A stretch of DNA of 64,000 nucleotides from NCBI RefSeq assembly GCF_040811775.1, contig NZ_JBFNXW010000001.1, forward strand, positions 1,798,001 through 1,862,000, in the 5' to 3' direction. This document shows, one piece after another, positions 17,727 through 26,880 of the stretch. Source of the DNA: Balneola sp. MJW-20 (lineage in GTDB: Bacteria > Bacteroidota > Rhodothermia > Balneolales > Balneolaceae). Numbering within the stretch: the first letter of the stretch is position 1; every line of letters begins with the position of its first letter. Both the position numbers and the translations under genes were made by a program. The notes under the pieces were generated by a model that was given only the letters and a program-made list of their open reading frames with translations, searched no databases and had not been told where the DNA came from.

Positions 17727-20700
17727 CTATTCCTGTCGATTGAGACACCTGTGAATGTGTTCACCGGTTTCAAATACATAGGGTATCTTAAACATATCTC
17801 CACCGGCCACGGAGGCTGTATCATGTATATAATATTTTTTGACCTCTCCGGTTGCCAGTGCCTTCCAGTCAGATGCCGGATCGATCTGATAGTTTAAGTA
17901 AGCCGGTTTTGACAAGATCAAATGAAGATCTCCATCCCACGGCTCGTTTAGCACATATTTTTTTAATGCCAGGTTATTCGTGAACTCAACATTTCGGTAT
18001 ATACCCGGAATCGGCCAGCCAATTTTTCTCGAAATAAAATCAAAGAAAATTAAACTGGAATTGATCCACCATTTAGTTATTCGGTTTCTCACTTTATCAA
18101 GTAAGTACGATGCCGACTTGAAAATCGATTGACTCGCAATATTTATTTTATGCAGCTCTCTATACTGGCCTCTGTGAAAATCTTTGAACTTGTTGATGAA
18201 TTTTTCAGACAGCAGCCCGGGATATAGATCAGGCTGAGGATCAAGAAAAATCAGTTCAGATATTTCATCACCTTGTTGTCGTAGTTGATTAGATAGTTCG
18301 ATGGCTATCAGAGAACCAAAGCAATACCCTCCAATCATATAAGGGCCTTCTGGTTGCACTGTTTTTATTTCCTCCAGGAACCGTGATGCTATTTCTACTA
18401 TATCAGTCTTCGGTTTTTCGGTTCCTTCAATACCTATTGCCTGCAAACCATAAAAGGGTTGATTCTCTCCCAGTACCCTGGACAGGGTCACAAAGTTTAG
18501 AACATTTCCAAGGTGGCCGTGAATACAAAAAAATGGAATTTCATCTCCTTTCACATTAATCGGCACCAAAGGTTCTCCGGAAGTTATCTTCCGCTCATCA
18601 TAATCAGCCTCTATAACCCCGGCCAGCTTTCTGATGGTAGGCGCAATAAATAATACTGCAAGCGGCAGCTCGATCTCCATCTTTGACCTTATTCTGTCAA
18701 TGAGCTGAACAGCAAGCAATGAATCTCCACCAATTTCGAAGAAATTGTCATTAATGCTGATCGGAGAAACACTTAAAATATCTTTCCAGATAGACGCCAG
18801 GTCCTCCTGCAGATCACTTTCAGGACTAATGATCTCAGAATTTTCGGTCATATCCTTACGTTCCGGCACTGGTAATATCTTCCGATTGATCTTACCATTA
18901 TTTGTGAGTGGAAGTTCATTCATAACAACAATTGCGGATGGGATCATATGTGCTGCAAGATCGTTCCTCAAAGAAGCTTTTAAATTTAAGACATCCAGGT
19001 CATTACCTTCCGGGACCACATATGCGGCAATTTTCTTATCGCGGTGTACATCTTCACGTACTATCACAACCGCCTCTCTTATCTCCTCGTAACGCATTAA
19101 TACGGATTCAATTTCGCCCAGTTCTATTCTGAATCCACGGATTTTGACCTGATTATCATTTCTTCCAACAAATAATATGTTGCCATCCGGCAAATATTTT
19201 ACAATATCTCCTGATTTATAAAGCACCGTTTTTTCTTTCCCTGGAAATGAATGCTCACAAAACCTTTCCCGGGTTAGTTTATCTCTGTTCAGGTATCCCT
19301 TAGCCACAAATGGGCCTTCGATATATAATTCCCCTACCACTCCGATCGGACACTGGCACTTATTCTCATCAAGCACATAGCACTTAACATTATTAAAGGG
19401 TTTCCCAATAGGGACTTTTCCTTTTGATGTATCAAAATCCTGACATTCAAAAGCCGTCACAGTTACAGTGGTTTCACTTGGACCGTATACATTTAATAAT
19501 CTTATGCGGTTACCAAAATATGCCTGCCATTTCTCTAACATGTTTGCAGACATGTCCTCGCCTCCAAAGATCAGTATCCTTAGTGAATTGCTTTTTGCTA
19601 CATGATCTTTCGAGATCTGAGTACATAATGTATGCCAAAAAGCAGTTGGCAGCGTCAGATAAGTAATTTGATGCTTTTCAACGAAGCTCCAGAACGGGGT
19701 TCCCCCAAGTGCACATGATTCGTCCCTTAGAACAATCTTTCCCCCTGCAAGAAGCGGGGGAAATATCTCTTCTATAAATACATCAAAATTCATGGTCCCA
19801 AATTGCAATCCTGTATCATTTGAGTTGAGTTCATAGAAGTCAATTACTGAAACAGAATAAGCAATGAGGTTGCCGTAAGTAACCATTACGCCTTTTGGAG
19901 TACCCGTCGAACCTGATGTATATATAATATATGCGAGGTCATCCTCTCCGGTTTCCGTTAGTGTATATTCAAACTTTGTATCCTGAATTTTTTCCCAGTC
20001 CGTGTCCAGATAAAGATGATCTGTATCATGGTCTGACATACGATTCCGGTACTTTTCTTCCGTAATTATAAGTGAACACCCTGAATCGGCTACCATGAAT
20101 TTTTTCCGGTCAGCGGGATAATTTGGATCAAGAGGTAAATATGCAGCACCTGCCTGTAGTATTCCCAATATGCCGATCATCATATATTCATTCCGATCCG
20201 CATAAATACCGACAATATCATTCGTTTTTATGCCTCCTTGATGCAGATAGGCGGCAACTTTTTCTACTTTTTCATTGAGTTCTGAAAAGGTGTACGAACC
20301 ATCTTCAAATACCAGTGCTGTTGAATCGGGATATTCATTAACTAAATCATTTATCCAGCGCTGGTAACTACGATTCACTCCATAGTCGAACTGAGTCGAA
20401 TTCCATTGATCCAACTGTCCTTTTTCCTGCTCTGAGATAACTTCCAGGTCAGACAGGTCCTTATCAGGGTTTAAGGCAGCATCATTCATCAGAGTACAGA
20501 AATTATTACCAAGACGAATAATCGTATCAGTATCAAACAGATCCTTACTGAACTCAATCTGGACTGCGATATCCCCTTCTCTCTCCTTTAGAATCCAGAA
20601 CAGATCAAACATTGAGATCGCAGATTCCACCATCTTTTCCGCCACCTTTATATCCCCAAAGGAATTTTCACTTTCATATGCCGGGTAATAAACCAGCCCA

Positions 20701-21941
20701 TGCTGGATAAACGGGTAAAGGTTATTTATTCCGTTGCTATCAGGAAATCCAAAAGGAGCTTCAGAATGCTTTAAACATTTATGTAGTAGTTGGTCAGAAT
20801 ATTTTAAAAACTCTCGTAAATTTATCCCGGCTGATACCTGATATCTGACCGGTAAAATATTTTGAAACATCCCGATTAATGGCTCTAAATCTTCACTGTT
20901 TCGTAGTGAGACCGGAGTGCCCAATATCAGATCATCCTCACCGCTGTACCGATATACTAACACCGCATAAAGTGCCATTAATACCGCGTTAAGGCTGAGC
21001 CCTTCACCATCAGCCAGTTCACGCAGTCTGACTACTTCATTTTCCGGAATCAGAAATTCATGCACATCATAAGAAAAGTCCGGTTTAGCCGGGCGAGGTC
21101 GGTCGGTTGGGAACTCGGATTGCACCGGCATATCTTTTAACTCTTCTTTCCAGAAATCTATATGCTCATTAACCGATTCCGTATGCTGCTCAGACTGCAA
21201 TTCTCTTGCATATTCCGAATAGGTAATGGTTAATTCCGGCAACTCAGGTTCTTCGCCCTTTAACAGTGCGTTATAGGTGTCCATCAATTCAGTCAGAAGA
21301 ATATTGAACGAATATTCATCGAAAATCAGATGATGAGCGTTCACAAAAAAGCCTTTTACATTTTCCTCAAGATCGTAGAGCAAACCCCTGAAAAGAGGAC
21401 CTTTTTCAGGATCCATGTACGTATTTAGGGCATTAAGACACGTGCTTTCAAATATTCTGTAAGGCTCTTTTACAGTAGTCAGGTCTTTTTCTTCCAGGTT
21501 CAAATCAATTTCATCACCCAGAACCTGCTGAACTGTATTTCCATCCTTCCTGATGATAATTCTGAGTGCTTCCTGTCTTTTGTATACATATTGTAAACTC
21601 TTGCGGAAAATATCTTTATCAAGATCTCCGCTAATGATATAAGTGGCACTCAGATTATTTGAAGTGTTTCTGCCCAGGTATTTTTCCAGAAACCAAACGG
21701 ATTTCTGCATAAAGGTTAAGGGGGCAGGGTCGTTGACCTTCCTCTGGTTATCACCATTTTGATAAACTTCTGAATCCTCTGAGTCGAGAAAAAGAAGTAT
21801 TTCATCTTTTCTCGATTTTATCTCATTAATTCTTTCACTATCCAGGATTCCTTTAGGTGCGTTTATCTTCAGTTTATCATTTTCAGCTTCTAAGACAATT
21901 CCACTATCAGCCAGATTTTGGAGCAGCTCTTCAGTGGTCAT
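17727..21941 (-). CDS. Nonribosomal peptide synthetase module with TubC-like docking domain, C-A-T-TE (first module)
   Basis: A 1404-residue module. Residues 1-52 (MTTEELLQNLADSGIVLEAE and on to DEILLFL) match the TubC N-terminal docking domain, which receives an upstream carrier protein. The condensation domain has intact histidines H203-H204 in HHLIFDE, although the usual Gly is Glu. The adenylation domain pocket reads D-V-E-T-I-G-V-V-T-K from D720. The carrier serine is S1074 (GGDSL). The thioesterase has Cys1207 in GYCFG, and AGGDMF (D1382) where the catalytic His motif is expected. The adenylation and TE domains are strikingly similar to the second module, pointing to duplication. Its ATG overlaps the FkbH stop by 4 bases, so it probably takes its acyl donor from that protein. 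Confidence 0.9.
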   Translation of the reverse strand: MTTEELLQNLADSGIVLEAENDKLKINAPKGILDSERINEIKSRKDEILLFLDSEDSEVYQNGDNQRKVNDPAPLTFMQKSVWFLEKYLGRNTSNNLSATYIISGDLDKDIFRKSLQYVYKRQEALRIIIRKDGNTVQQVLGDEIDLNLEEKDLTTVKEPYRIFESTCLNALNTYMDPEKGPLFRGLLYDLEENVKGFFVNAHHLIFDEYSFNILLTELMDTYNALLKGEEPELPELTITYSEYARELQSEQHTESVNEHIDFWKEELKDMPVQSEFPTDRPRPAKPDFSYDVHEFLIPENEVVRLRELADGEGLSLNAVLMALYAVLVYRYSGEDDLILGTPVSLRNSEDLEPLIGMFQNILPVRYQVSAGINLREFLKYSDQLLHKCLKHSEAPFGFPDSNGINNLYPFIQHGLVYYPAYESENSFGDIKVAEKMVESAISMFDLFWILKEREGDIAVQIEFSKDLFDTDTIIRLGNNFCTLMNDAALNPDKDLSDLEVISEQEKGQLDQWNSTQFDYGVNRSYQRWINDLVNEYPDSTALVFEDGSYTFSELNEKVEKVAAYLHQGGIKTNDIVGIYADRNEYMMIGILGILQAGAAYLPLDPNYPADRKKFMVADSGCSLIITEEKYRNRMSDHDTDHLYLDTDWEKIQDTKFEYTLTETGEDDLAYIIYTSGSTGTPKGVMVTYGNLIAYSVSVIDFYELNSNDTGLQFGTMNFDVFIEEIFPPLLAGGKIVLRDESCALGGTPFWSFVEKHQITYLTLPTAFWHTLCTQISKDHVAKSNSLRILIFGGEDMSANMLEKWQAYFGNRIRLLNVYGPSETTVTVTAFECQDFDTSKGKVPIGKPFNNVKCYVLDENKCQCPIGVVGELYIEGPFVAKGYLNRDKLTRERFCEHSFPGKEKTVLYKSGDIVKYLPDGNILFVGRNDNQVKIRGFRIELGEIESVLMRYEEIREAVVIVREDVHRDKKIAAYVVPEGNDLDVLNLKASLRNDLAAHMIPSAIVVMNELPLTNNGKINRKILPVPERKDMTENSEIISPESDLQEDLASIWKDILSVSPISINDNFFEIGGDSLLAVQLIDRIRSKMEIELPLAVLFIAPTIRKLAGVIEADYDERKITSGEPLVPINVKGDEIPFFCIHGHLGNVLNFVTLSRVLGENQPFYGLQAIGIEGTEKPKTDIVEIASRFLEEIKTVQPEGPYMIGGYCFGSLIAIELSNQLRQQGDEISELIFLDPQPDLYPGLLSEKFINKFKDFHRGQYRELHKINIASQSIFKSASYLLDKVRNRITKWWINSSLIFFDFISRKIGWPIPGIYRNVEFTNNLALKKYVLNEPWDGDLHLILSKPAYLNYQIDPASDWKALATGEVKKYYIHDTASVAGGDMFKIPYVFETGEHIHRCLNRQE

Positions 21942-24241
21942 ATGAAAATTACCTCCCTGTCTGTATCAGTTTCTGAAGGCATATCCCGAAAACCCTTATC
22001 GACTTCTTCAGACCCACTATTTTCTTTTAATAATTTGGTTTCAAGTATGTTTGAAAAAATCCGGATGGTTGGAAACTCATCCATCAATGTACTTTGAAAG
22101 TCTACTTCAAAATGTTTTTTAATCTCCGTAATGATCTGATAACTCTTCAGAGAAGTACCTCCCAATTCAAAAAAGTTATCGTCTAACCCAATTTCCTCCA
22201 TTCCCAGTACTGTACTCCACACAGAATAAACGTATGATTGCAGGTCGGTCATCAGTTCTTCAAATTCAGCCTCCGGTTCTTCACTATCTTTTTCCGGAGC
22301 ATTCCACTTATCAATTTCCATCCGAATCTTTTTGACCGAATTCAGTTCATTTCCAATGTAATTGTAAATACGTATATGCCTCAGGCCGGCTACATCTGTA
22401 CTTCGGGTTTCATCTTTACCCGAATGAAGTTCTGATTCTAATTCCGTAGGCCTGAACCGGATATTAGCTGTGAAATCTGAAGGAAGTGTGTAGATAAAAC
22501 CATTTTCATCAGTTTTTCGATATTCCCCCGCCACACTTTCAATGAAGTCGCGGGCTGGCTGATTCTGAGGGGTGGTTTTAAAATAGATCATAACTTCACT
22601 CAGTCCTTTTTCCAGAGCTATTTTTCCAATCTCCTGAAGCAGACGATGCTCTACTCCCCTGCCCATTACCCTCCAGTTAATCACAAAACTGTCTACCAGA
22701 AGTCTTTCATCATCCTCTCCAAAAAGCGCAAAACCCATCAACCCGTAATCTCCCATTTTATCTTTTACATGACAGGTTAAAGCACTCATTAAACCACTGT
22801 TCAACGCATCCTGTATCTGGTGAGCCTCTCTTTTGATACCCGTAAAATTAAACTGACTGGCTCTGTGGGTAAGCTGCGCAACCTTAACCAGGTCTTTAAT
22901 CCTGAGTTGCTTGATGCTGATCTCCAATTGTAAACTCAGAATAAAATCGACCAGTGATGACCCATTGTCTGACTCTGATGGAAATCCTTCATCTAAAACA
23001 GAGTCTGAATGGGTTTCAGGATCATCCAGTTTCATTGAAGTTTTAACAAAGTCGAATGCCCATATATGCTTCAGTAAGTTACTGATCTGATCATCTGATT
23101 CAGGTAACTGTATGGTCAGTACTTCCGGGCAATTGGCTCTGACTTCGGCACACTCTACCGGGTTATCGTCCAGGAATATTATGGATTCCAGTTCAATATT
23201 AAGTTCATCAGAAATCGATTTAATATTGTTCGATTTCGGATCCCAGTTAATGCGGTTACTAACAAAATCGGAAACCTTTAAAGGCATATCCTTTCTTACC
23301 GAGAAGACCTCCATGACGTCGTTCTTCGCATTTTTACTACAAAGGCAAAGCCCCAGACCTCTCTCTTTCAGATCAAGCATGAATTCCTGAAGAGCCAGAC
23401 GGCTACGGGTAAGTTGCAAACCATTCGGACCTGATTCGCTGCACTTTCCTTTCCAAAGTGTCTGGTCACAGTCAAGGACGATCAGTTTATATGGACGCCT
23501 ATATACCGCTCTCATCTTTCTCATGATCATGCTGCCCAAAGCAACAGAATAATCCGACTTATACAGGAATGGTTTAAGCGGGTCGCTATTGCGATCAACA
23601 AAATGACGTACCGGGTAGAATTCATCAACGTCGAAACGGTCAGCCACCATTACATGATCATAAAGCTGGAGATCAGACCGTATCAAATCAGTCATTGTAC
23701 GCTCAAGTTCGATATTTACTTTACCCTTAGGGTCGCACGGACATATTATTAACAAATAAGGACTTGCAGATTTATCTTTCTTATCGATCAGATTTGTGAT
23801 CAGGTTTTCTACATTGTCCAATATAATTTCATCAAGACTACCCTCTGAATCCTGTTCATAATCATGAACCCAGTCTTCAAACCGGATCATCAGAACGTTC
23901 AATGAATTATCTGCTTTTATCACCCCCTTTGAATCTAGCAGCTGTTGAAACACTCTGTTTTGCTCATCAACACATACCTCCACCCGTACACCCAGAATGT
24001 CTGCCCAAAACTTTACGGTGTCCACTGTTTCACTGCAGTCGAATGTAGAGGCAATTCCGATCCTTTGAAAATTGCCCTTTGGTTCATCAACGGACAAAGC
24101 CTCCTTACCGGAAATCCCTTTCTCTAATTGTTCACCCTGTTCCCTATTTATACCCGTAGTCAGCTTTGACATATCACTTGTATTTATTGCGAGCAGGCCT
24201 AACACTCCACTTGTCCGTATCCAGACCTGGTCGCAAATCAA
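21938..24241 (-). CDS. FkbH-like HAD-family glyceryl loader with C-terminal carrier domain
   Basis: A 767-residue protein. Residues 55-240 are the N-terminal domain seen in FkbH fusions (GIASTFDCSETVDTVKFWAD, VLMIRFEDW). The HAD domain follows with nucleophile motif D257-C-D259-Q-T, then a GNAT-like part to about residue 590. A carrier domain ends the protein (DDNFFELGGTSL, S697). Known relatives dephosphorylate 1,3-bisphosphoglycerate and load a D-glyceryl unit on a carrier protein, so this gene probably supplies the starter unit of the cluster. The start is uncertain: an ATG at 24172 is also possible because the first 23 residues show no clear homology. It is the first gene of the NRPS operon. 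Confidence 0.85.
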   Translation of the reverse strand: MICDQVWIRTSGVLGLLAINTSDMSKLTTGINREQGEQLEKGISGKEALSVDEPKGNFQRIGIASTFDCSETVDTVKFWADILGVRVEVCVDEQNRVFQQLLDSKGVIKADNSLNVLMIRFEDWVHDYEQDSEGSLDEIILDNVENLITNLIDKKDKSASPYLLIICPCDPKGKVNIELERTMTDLIRSDLQLYDHVMVADRFDVDEFYPVRHFVDRNSDPLKPFLYKSDYSVALGSMIMRKMRAVYRRPYKLIVLDCDQTLWKGKCSESGPNGLQLTRSRLALQEFMLDLKERGLGLCLCSKNAKNDVMEVFSVRKDMPLKVSDFVSNRINWDPKSNNIKSISDELNIELESIIFLDDNPVECAEVRANCPEVLTIQLPESDDQISNLLKHIWAFDFVKTSMKLDDPETHSDSVLDEGFPSESDNGSSLVDFILSLQLEISIKQLRIKDLVKVAQLTHRASQFNFTGIKREAHQIQDALNSGLMSALTCHVKDKMGDYGLMGFALFGEDDERLLVDSFVINWRVMGRGVEHRLLQEIGKIALEKGLSEVMIYFKTTPQNQPARDFIESVAGEYRKTDENGFIYTLPSDFTANIRFRPTELESELHSGKDETRSTDVAGLRHIRIYNYIGNELNSVKKIRMEIDKWNAPEKDSEEPEAEFEELMTDLQSYVYSVWSTVLGMEEIGLDDNFFELGGTSLKSYQIITEIKKHFEVDFQSTLMDEFPTIRIFSNILETKLLKENSGSEEVDKGFRDMPSETDTDREVIFI

Positions 24242-24356
24242 TCCGCACCAACAACCCTATTATTTACAACCCATGAATTATAGGATTTTATATCTACGCA
24301 GTAGCAATCTCTGTACCAAAAACCACTATTATTCACACTTCAGACTATAAATTGAA

Positions 24357-24385
24357 TAAATATATGCTCTGGCTTATGTAACAAA
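24357..24385 (-). promoter_or_regulatory. Candidate promoter of the FkbH-NRPS operon
   Basis: On the minus strand TTTG (24382-24385) is followed after 17 bases by TATATTTA (24357-24364), one mismatch from the -7 consensus. Transcription would start near 24350, leaving a leader of about 110 bases before the first possible ATG. Confidence 0.45.
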
Positions 24386-24672
24386 GGTTTTTTCAATTAT
24401 TAAATTGTCTCCAGCCCCATTTTCTTAAACTCTCAAAAGTGCTTTACTCTTAAACCTTAATATTTATTTCTATTAATACACAGTGGGTGGGTAAATATTT
24501 CTCATAAAAAAGCCGGAGGCTGAACCAACATAAGCCCCACTTTAATGATGAGTCTTGCAGATCATATCCTTAATTTATTGGACTCATTGCACGATAATAA
24601 GTTGTTATCAGAATATTCTTTTCTTCGTTAACAGGAATATTGCTTTTCATCGTCTTTCTCTGCCAAAACCCT

Positions 24673-24680
24673 TATCTTTG
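24673..24680 (+). promoter_or_regulatory. Predicted -7 element (TATCTTTG) for yajC-ribBA
   Basis: Exact TAnnTTTG match, identical to the tRNA-Val -7 element, 34 bases before the yajC ATG. No clear TTTG at -33. Confidence 0.55.
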
Positions 24681-24714
24681 AAAGCTGAACTACCAACCCT
24701 TTTAAATTAACAGC

Positions 24715-25044
24715 ATGCAATTTCTACCACTTTTATTCCTGATGGGAAATCCAGACGACCCTAATGCCGGTATTATGAACCTGGTATTCCTCGGCGGTAT
24801 TTTCCTGGTCTTTTATTTCTTCATCATCCGGCCACAGTCCAAAAAACAAAAGGAGATACAGAATAAAGTCTCTGAAATGAAGAAGGGCGACAAGCTTGTA
24901 ACTTCTGCGGGCATCATTGGCGTTCTGAATTCTATTGATGAAGATTCGGTTCTTGTGGAAGTGGACAGCGGTGTTAAGGTTCGTTTTCTGAAAACAGCCA
25001 TCACTGATGTAAACCCAAATAAGCCCGATAAAAAAGACAAGTAA
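24715..25044 (+). CDS. yajC: Preprotein translocase subunit YajC
   Basis: A 109-residue single-span membrane protein, accessory to the SecDF-SecYEG translocase. One membrane segment (about residues 20-38, NLVFLGGIFLVFYFFIIRPQ) is followed by the diagnostic RPQSKKQKEIQ and a cytoplasmic domain with KGDKLVTSAGIIGVLNSI. The gene precedes ribBA by 10 bases on the same strand. secD and secF are not adjacent. Confidence 0.93.
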   Translation: MQFLPLLFLMGNPDDPNAGIMNLVFLGGIFLVFYFFIIRPQSKKQKEIQNKVSEMKKGDKLVTSAGIIGVLNSIDEDSVLVEVDSGVKVRFLKTAITDVNPNKPDKKDK

Positions 25045-25054
25045 GTTTAGTTAT

Positions 25055-26227
25055 ATGAGTCAGGAGTTCCGCTTCAACAGCATACCTGAAGCCATTCAGG
25101 ATATCAAAGAGGGAAAAATGGTCATTGTCGTGGATGATGAGGACCGTGAAAATGAGGGAGATTTCCTCATGGCAGCGGAGATGGTTTCCCCGGAAGCCAT
25201 CAATCTGATGGTGACTCACGGGCGCGGACTGGTCTGTGCCCCGATCACCCGCGATAAAGCTAAGAAGCTTCATCTTTCCCATATGGTTCAGGAAGGTGCT
25301 GACCCTGATGAGGCAAATTTTACTATATCAGTTGACCATAAACGGCTCACCACCACCGGTATCTCTGCATCCGATCGCTCTAATACGATCAAAGAGATAG
25401 CCAGTGATGAGTCAAAACCAACTGATTTCCGCCGGCCGGGACATGTTTTCCCATTGCTTGCAGTTGAGGGCGGCGTTCTGCGCCGTGCAGGACATACCGA
25501 AGCCGCCATTGATCTCGCTCGTTTAGCCGGACTCAAACCCGTTGGTATCATCTGTGAGATCATGAAAGAAGACGGAGAAATGGCCCGTGTTCCTGAGCTC
25601 ATGAAACTTGCTGATGAATTCAGCATGAAGATCATCACGATCAAAGATCTGATCGCCTACAGAAATGAAACGGAATCACTGGTGCAGGAGATCATGGATA
25701 CTGATCTGCCGACCATGTATGGTGATTTCAAGATCCGGGCATTTGAGGAAAAACTCACCGGCGATATCCACCTTGCACTTACCAAGGGAACCTGGACCAA
25801 AGAGGAGCCTGTGCTTACCCGGGTTCATGCATCAAATCTGATTGGCGATATATTCGGTGCTCGGAACAAGGATACCAGCGATCAGCTGCACCAGGCTATG
25901 CTTCAGGTCGAAAGAGAAGGTAAAGGTGTGGTTTTATATATGAACCGCAATCAACGTGGATCCGTCTTAGTAAATCAGCTCAGAGAGCTTGAGAGTCTGA
26001 AAAATCCTGAGGAGCAGGATGAAGAAGAGCGCAGTGTCAAGGGAGACTCAAGAGATTACGGAGTGGGTGCTCAGATCCTGCGTTCACTGGGGATACGTAA
26101 ACTGCAGCTGCTCACCAATCACCCGGTCAAAAGGATCGGGATCAAAAGTTTTGGGCTGGAGATCGTAGGTCAGGTACCCTTTGAAGATGACCTGTCCGAG
26201 ATCAGAGGAAAGAAAGACCGAGTCTGA
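25055..26227 (+). CDS. ribB: RibB with degenerate GTP cyclohydrolase II domain (RibBA-like)
   Basis: A 390-residue RibBA-type protein. The N-terminal 3,4-dihydroxy-2-butanone-4-phosphate synthase domain (about 1-205) is intact: DDEDRENEGDFLMAAE, THGRGLVCAP, RPGHVFPL, GHTEAAIDLARLAG. It makes the four-carbon riboflavin precursor from ribulose 5-phosphate. The C-terminal domain has the GTP cyclohydrolase II fold signature (RVHASNLIGDIFGARNKDTSDQL), but all three zinc cysteines are replaced (Asn, Lys, Thr), and the QEGRGIGL catalytic segment reads NQRGSVLV. That half is probably inactive, so a separate ribA would be needed elsewhere. Co-transcribed with yajC. Confidence 0.88.
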   Translation: MSQEFRFNSIPEAIQDIKEGKMVIVVDDEDRENEGDFLMAAEMVSPEAINLMVTHGRGLVCAPITRDKAKKLHLSHMVQEGADPDEANFTISVDHKRLTTTGISASDRSNTIKEIASDESKPTDFRRPGHVFPLLAVEGGVLRRAGHTEAAIDLARLAGLKPVGIICEIMKEDGEMARVPELMKLADEFSMKIITIKDLIAYRNETESLVQEIMDTDLPTMYGDFKIRAFEEKLTGDIHLALTKGTWTKEEPVLTRVHASNLIGDIFGARNKDTSDQLHQAMLQVEREGKGVVLYMNRNQRGSVLVNQLRELESLKNPEEQDEEERSVKGDSRDYGVGAQILRSLGIRKLQLLTNHPVKRIGIKSFGLEIVGQVPFEDDLSEIRGKKDRV

Positions 26228-26290
26228 TTTACTAATGATCTTCCTGTCATCCCGAGCGAAGTAAGAGAATAACTCTTGCTTCAGGCTTTT

Positions 26291-26872
26291 CTATTCCGGA
26301 GCAGGAGAGGCAGGCGCGCCGGACTCACTTTCTACTGTTGTTGTGCTTTCGTCCACATGATGCTCCCCGAACACTTTTTTGTTGAAGAGGATCATAGCGA
26401 TGATCGCAGCCGAGATCCCTATATCGGCAACATTAAATATATAGGGAAATACGGTCCAGTCACCGATCTTAAGACTGAAATATATAAAGTCTACAACATG
26501 ACCCTCTAATACCCCTCCGTAGCCTTCCACATAACCCATAAAGATACGATCGAGAATATTTCCTAAAGCTCCCCCGATAATCAGCCCCATACATAATAAA
26601 TATGCAGTATTGGCTTTTTCTATACCCCGGAGAATGTATATGAGGATTCCTAATGTAGCCAGTATTGCTATGGTACTGATAACAGGAGTTGAAAGCCATT
26701 CAATTCCCAGAGCCATTCCGGGGTTCTGTGTGTAATAGAATCTCAGCCACCCATCAATGATGGTAGTATTCTGAAGGTCAGGCGTAGTTCGGATCAGCCA
26801 TTTTGACCATTGGTCCAGAGACAGCACCAGAACAGCCGGAATGAAGAGTATTAAAAGATTTCTTTTGTGCAA
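26291..26872 (-). CDS. lspA: Lipoprotein signal peptidase
   Basis: A 193-residue inner-membrane aspartic peptidase that removes signal peptides from diacylglyceryl-prolipoproteins. Four hydrophobic segments are visible. Both catalytic aspartates are in family motifs: GGALGNILDRI and FNVADIGIS. The C-terminus has a short low-complexity tail (TTTVESESGAPASPAPE), longer than in the E. coli enzyme. It is the last gene of ileS-dksA-lspA, an arrangement common in this group. Several predicted lipoproteins in the window would be its substrates. Confidence 0.95.
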   Translation of the reverse strand: MHKRNLLILFIPAVLVLSLDQWSKWLIRTTPDLQNTTIIDGWLRFYYTQNPGMALGIEWLSTPVISTIAILATLGILIYILRGIEKANTAYLLCMGLIIGGALGNILDRIFMGYVEGYGGVLEGHVVDFIYFSLKIGDWTVFPYIFNVADIGISAAIIAMILFNKKVFGEHHVDESTTTVESESGAPASPAPE

Positions 26873-26880
26873 GCCTGCTG

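Larger units (their letters stand above)
24242..24714. other. Divergent regulatory region between the NRPS cluster and yajC
   Basis: 473 AT-rich bases hold no open gene. It should contain the promoter of the cluster (candidate at 24357-24385, minus strand) and that of yajC (24673-24680, plus). A weak 4-bp hairpin followed by Ts (AGCC-TCC-GGCT, about 24509-24521, minus strand) could end a short transcript, but nothing else supports one. Confidence 0.5.
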
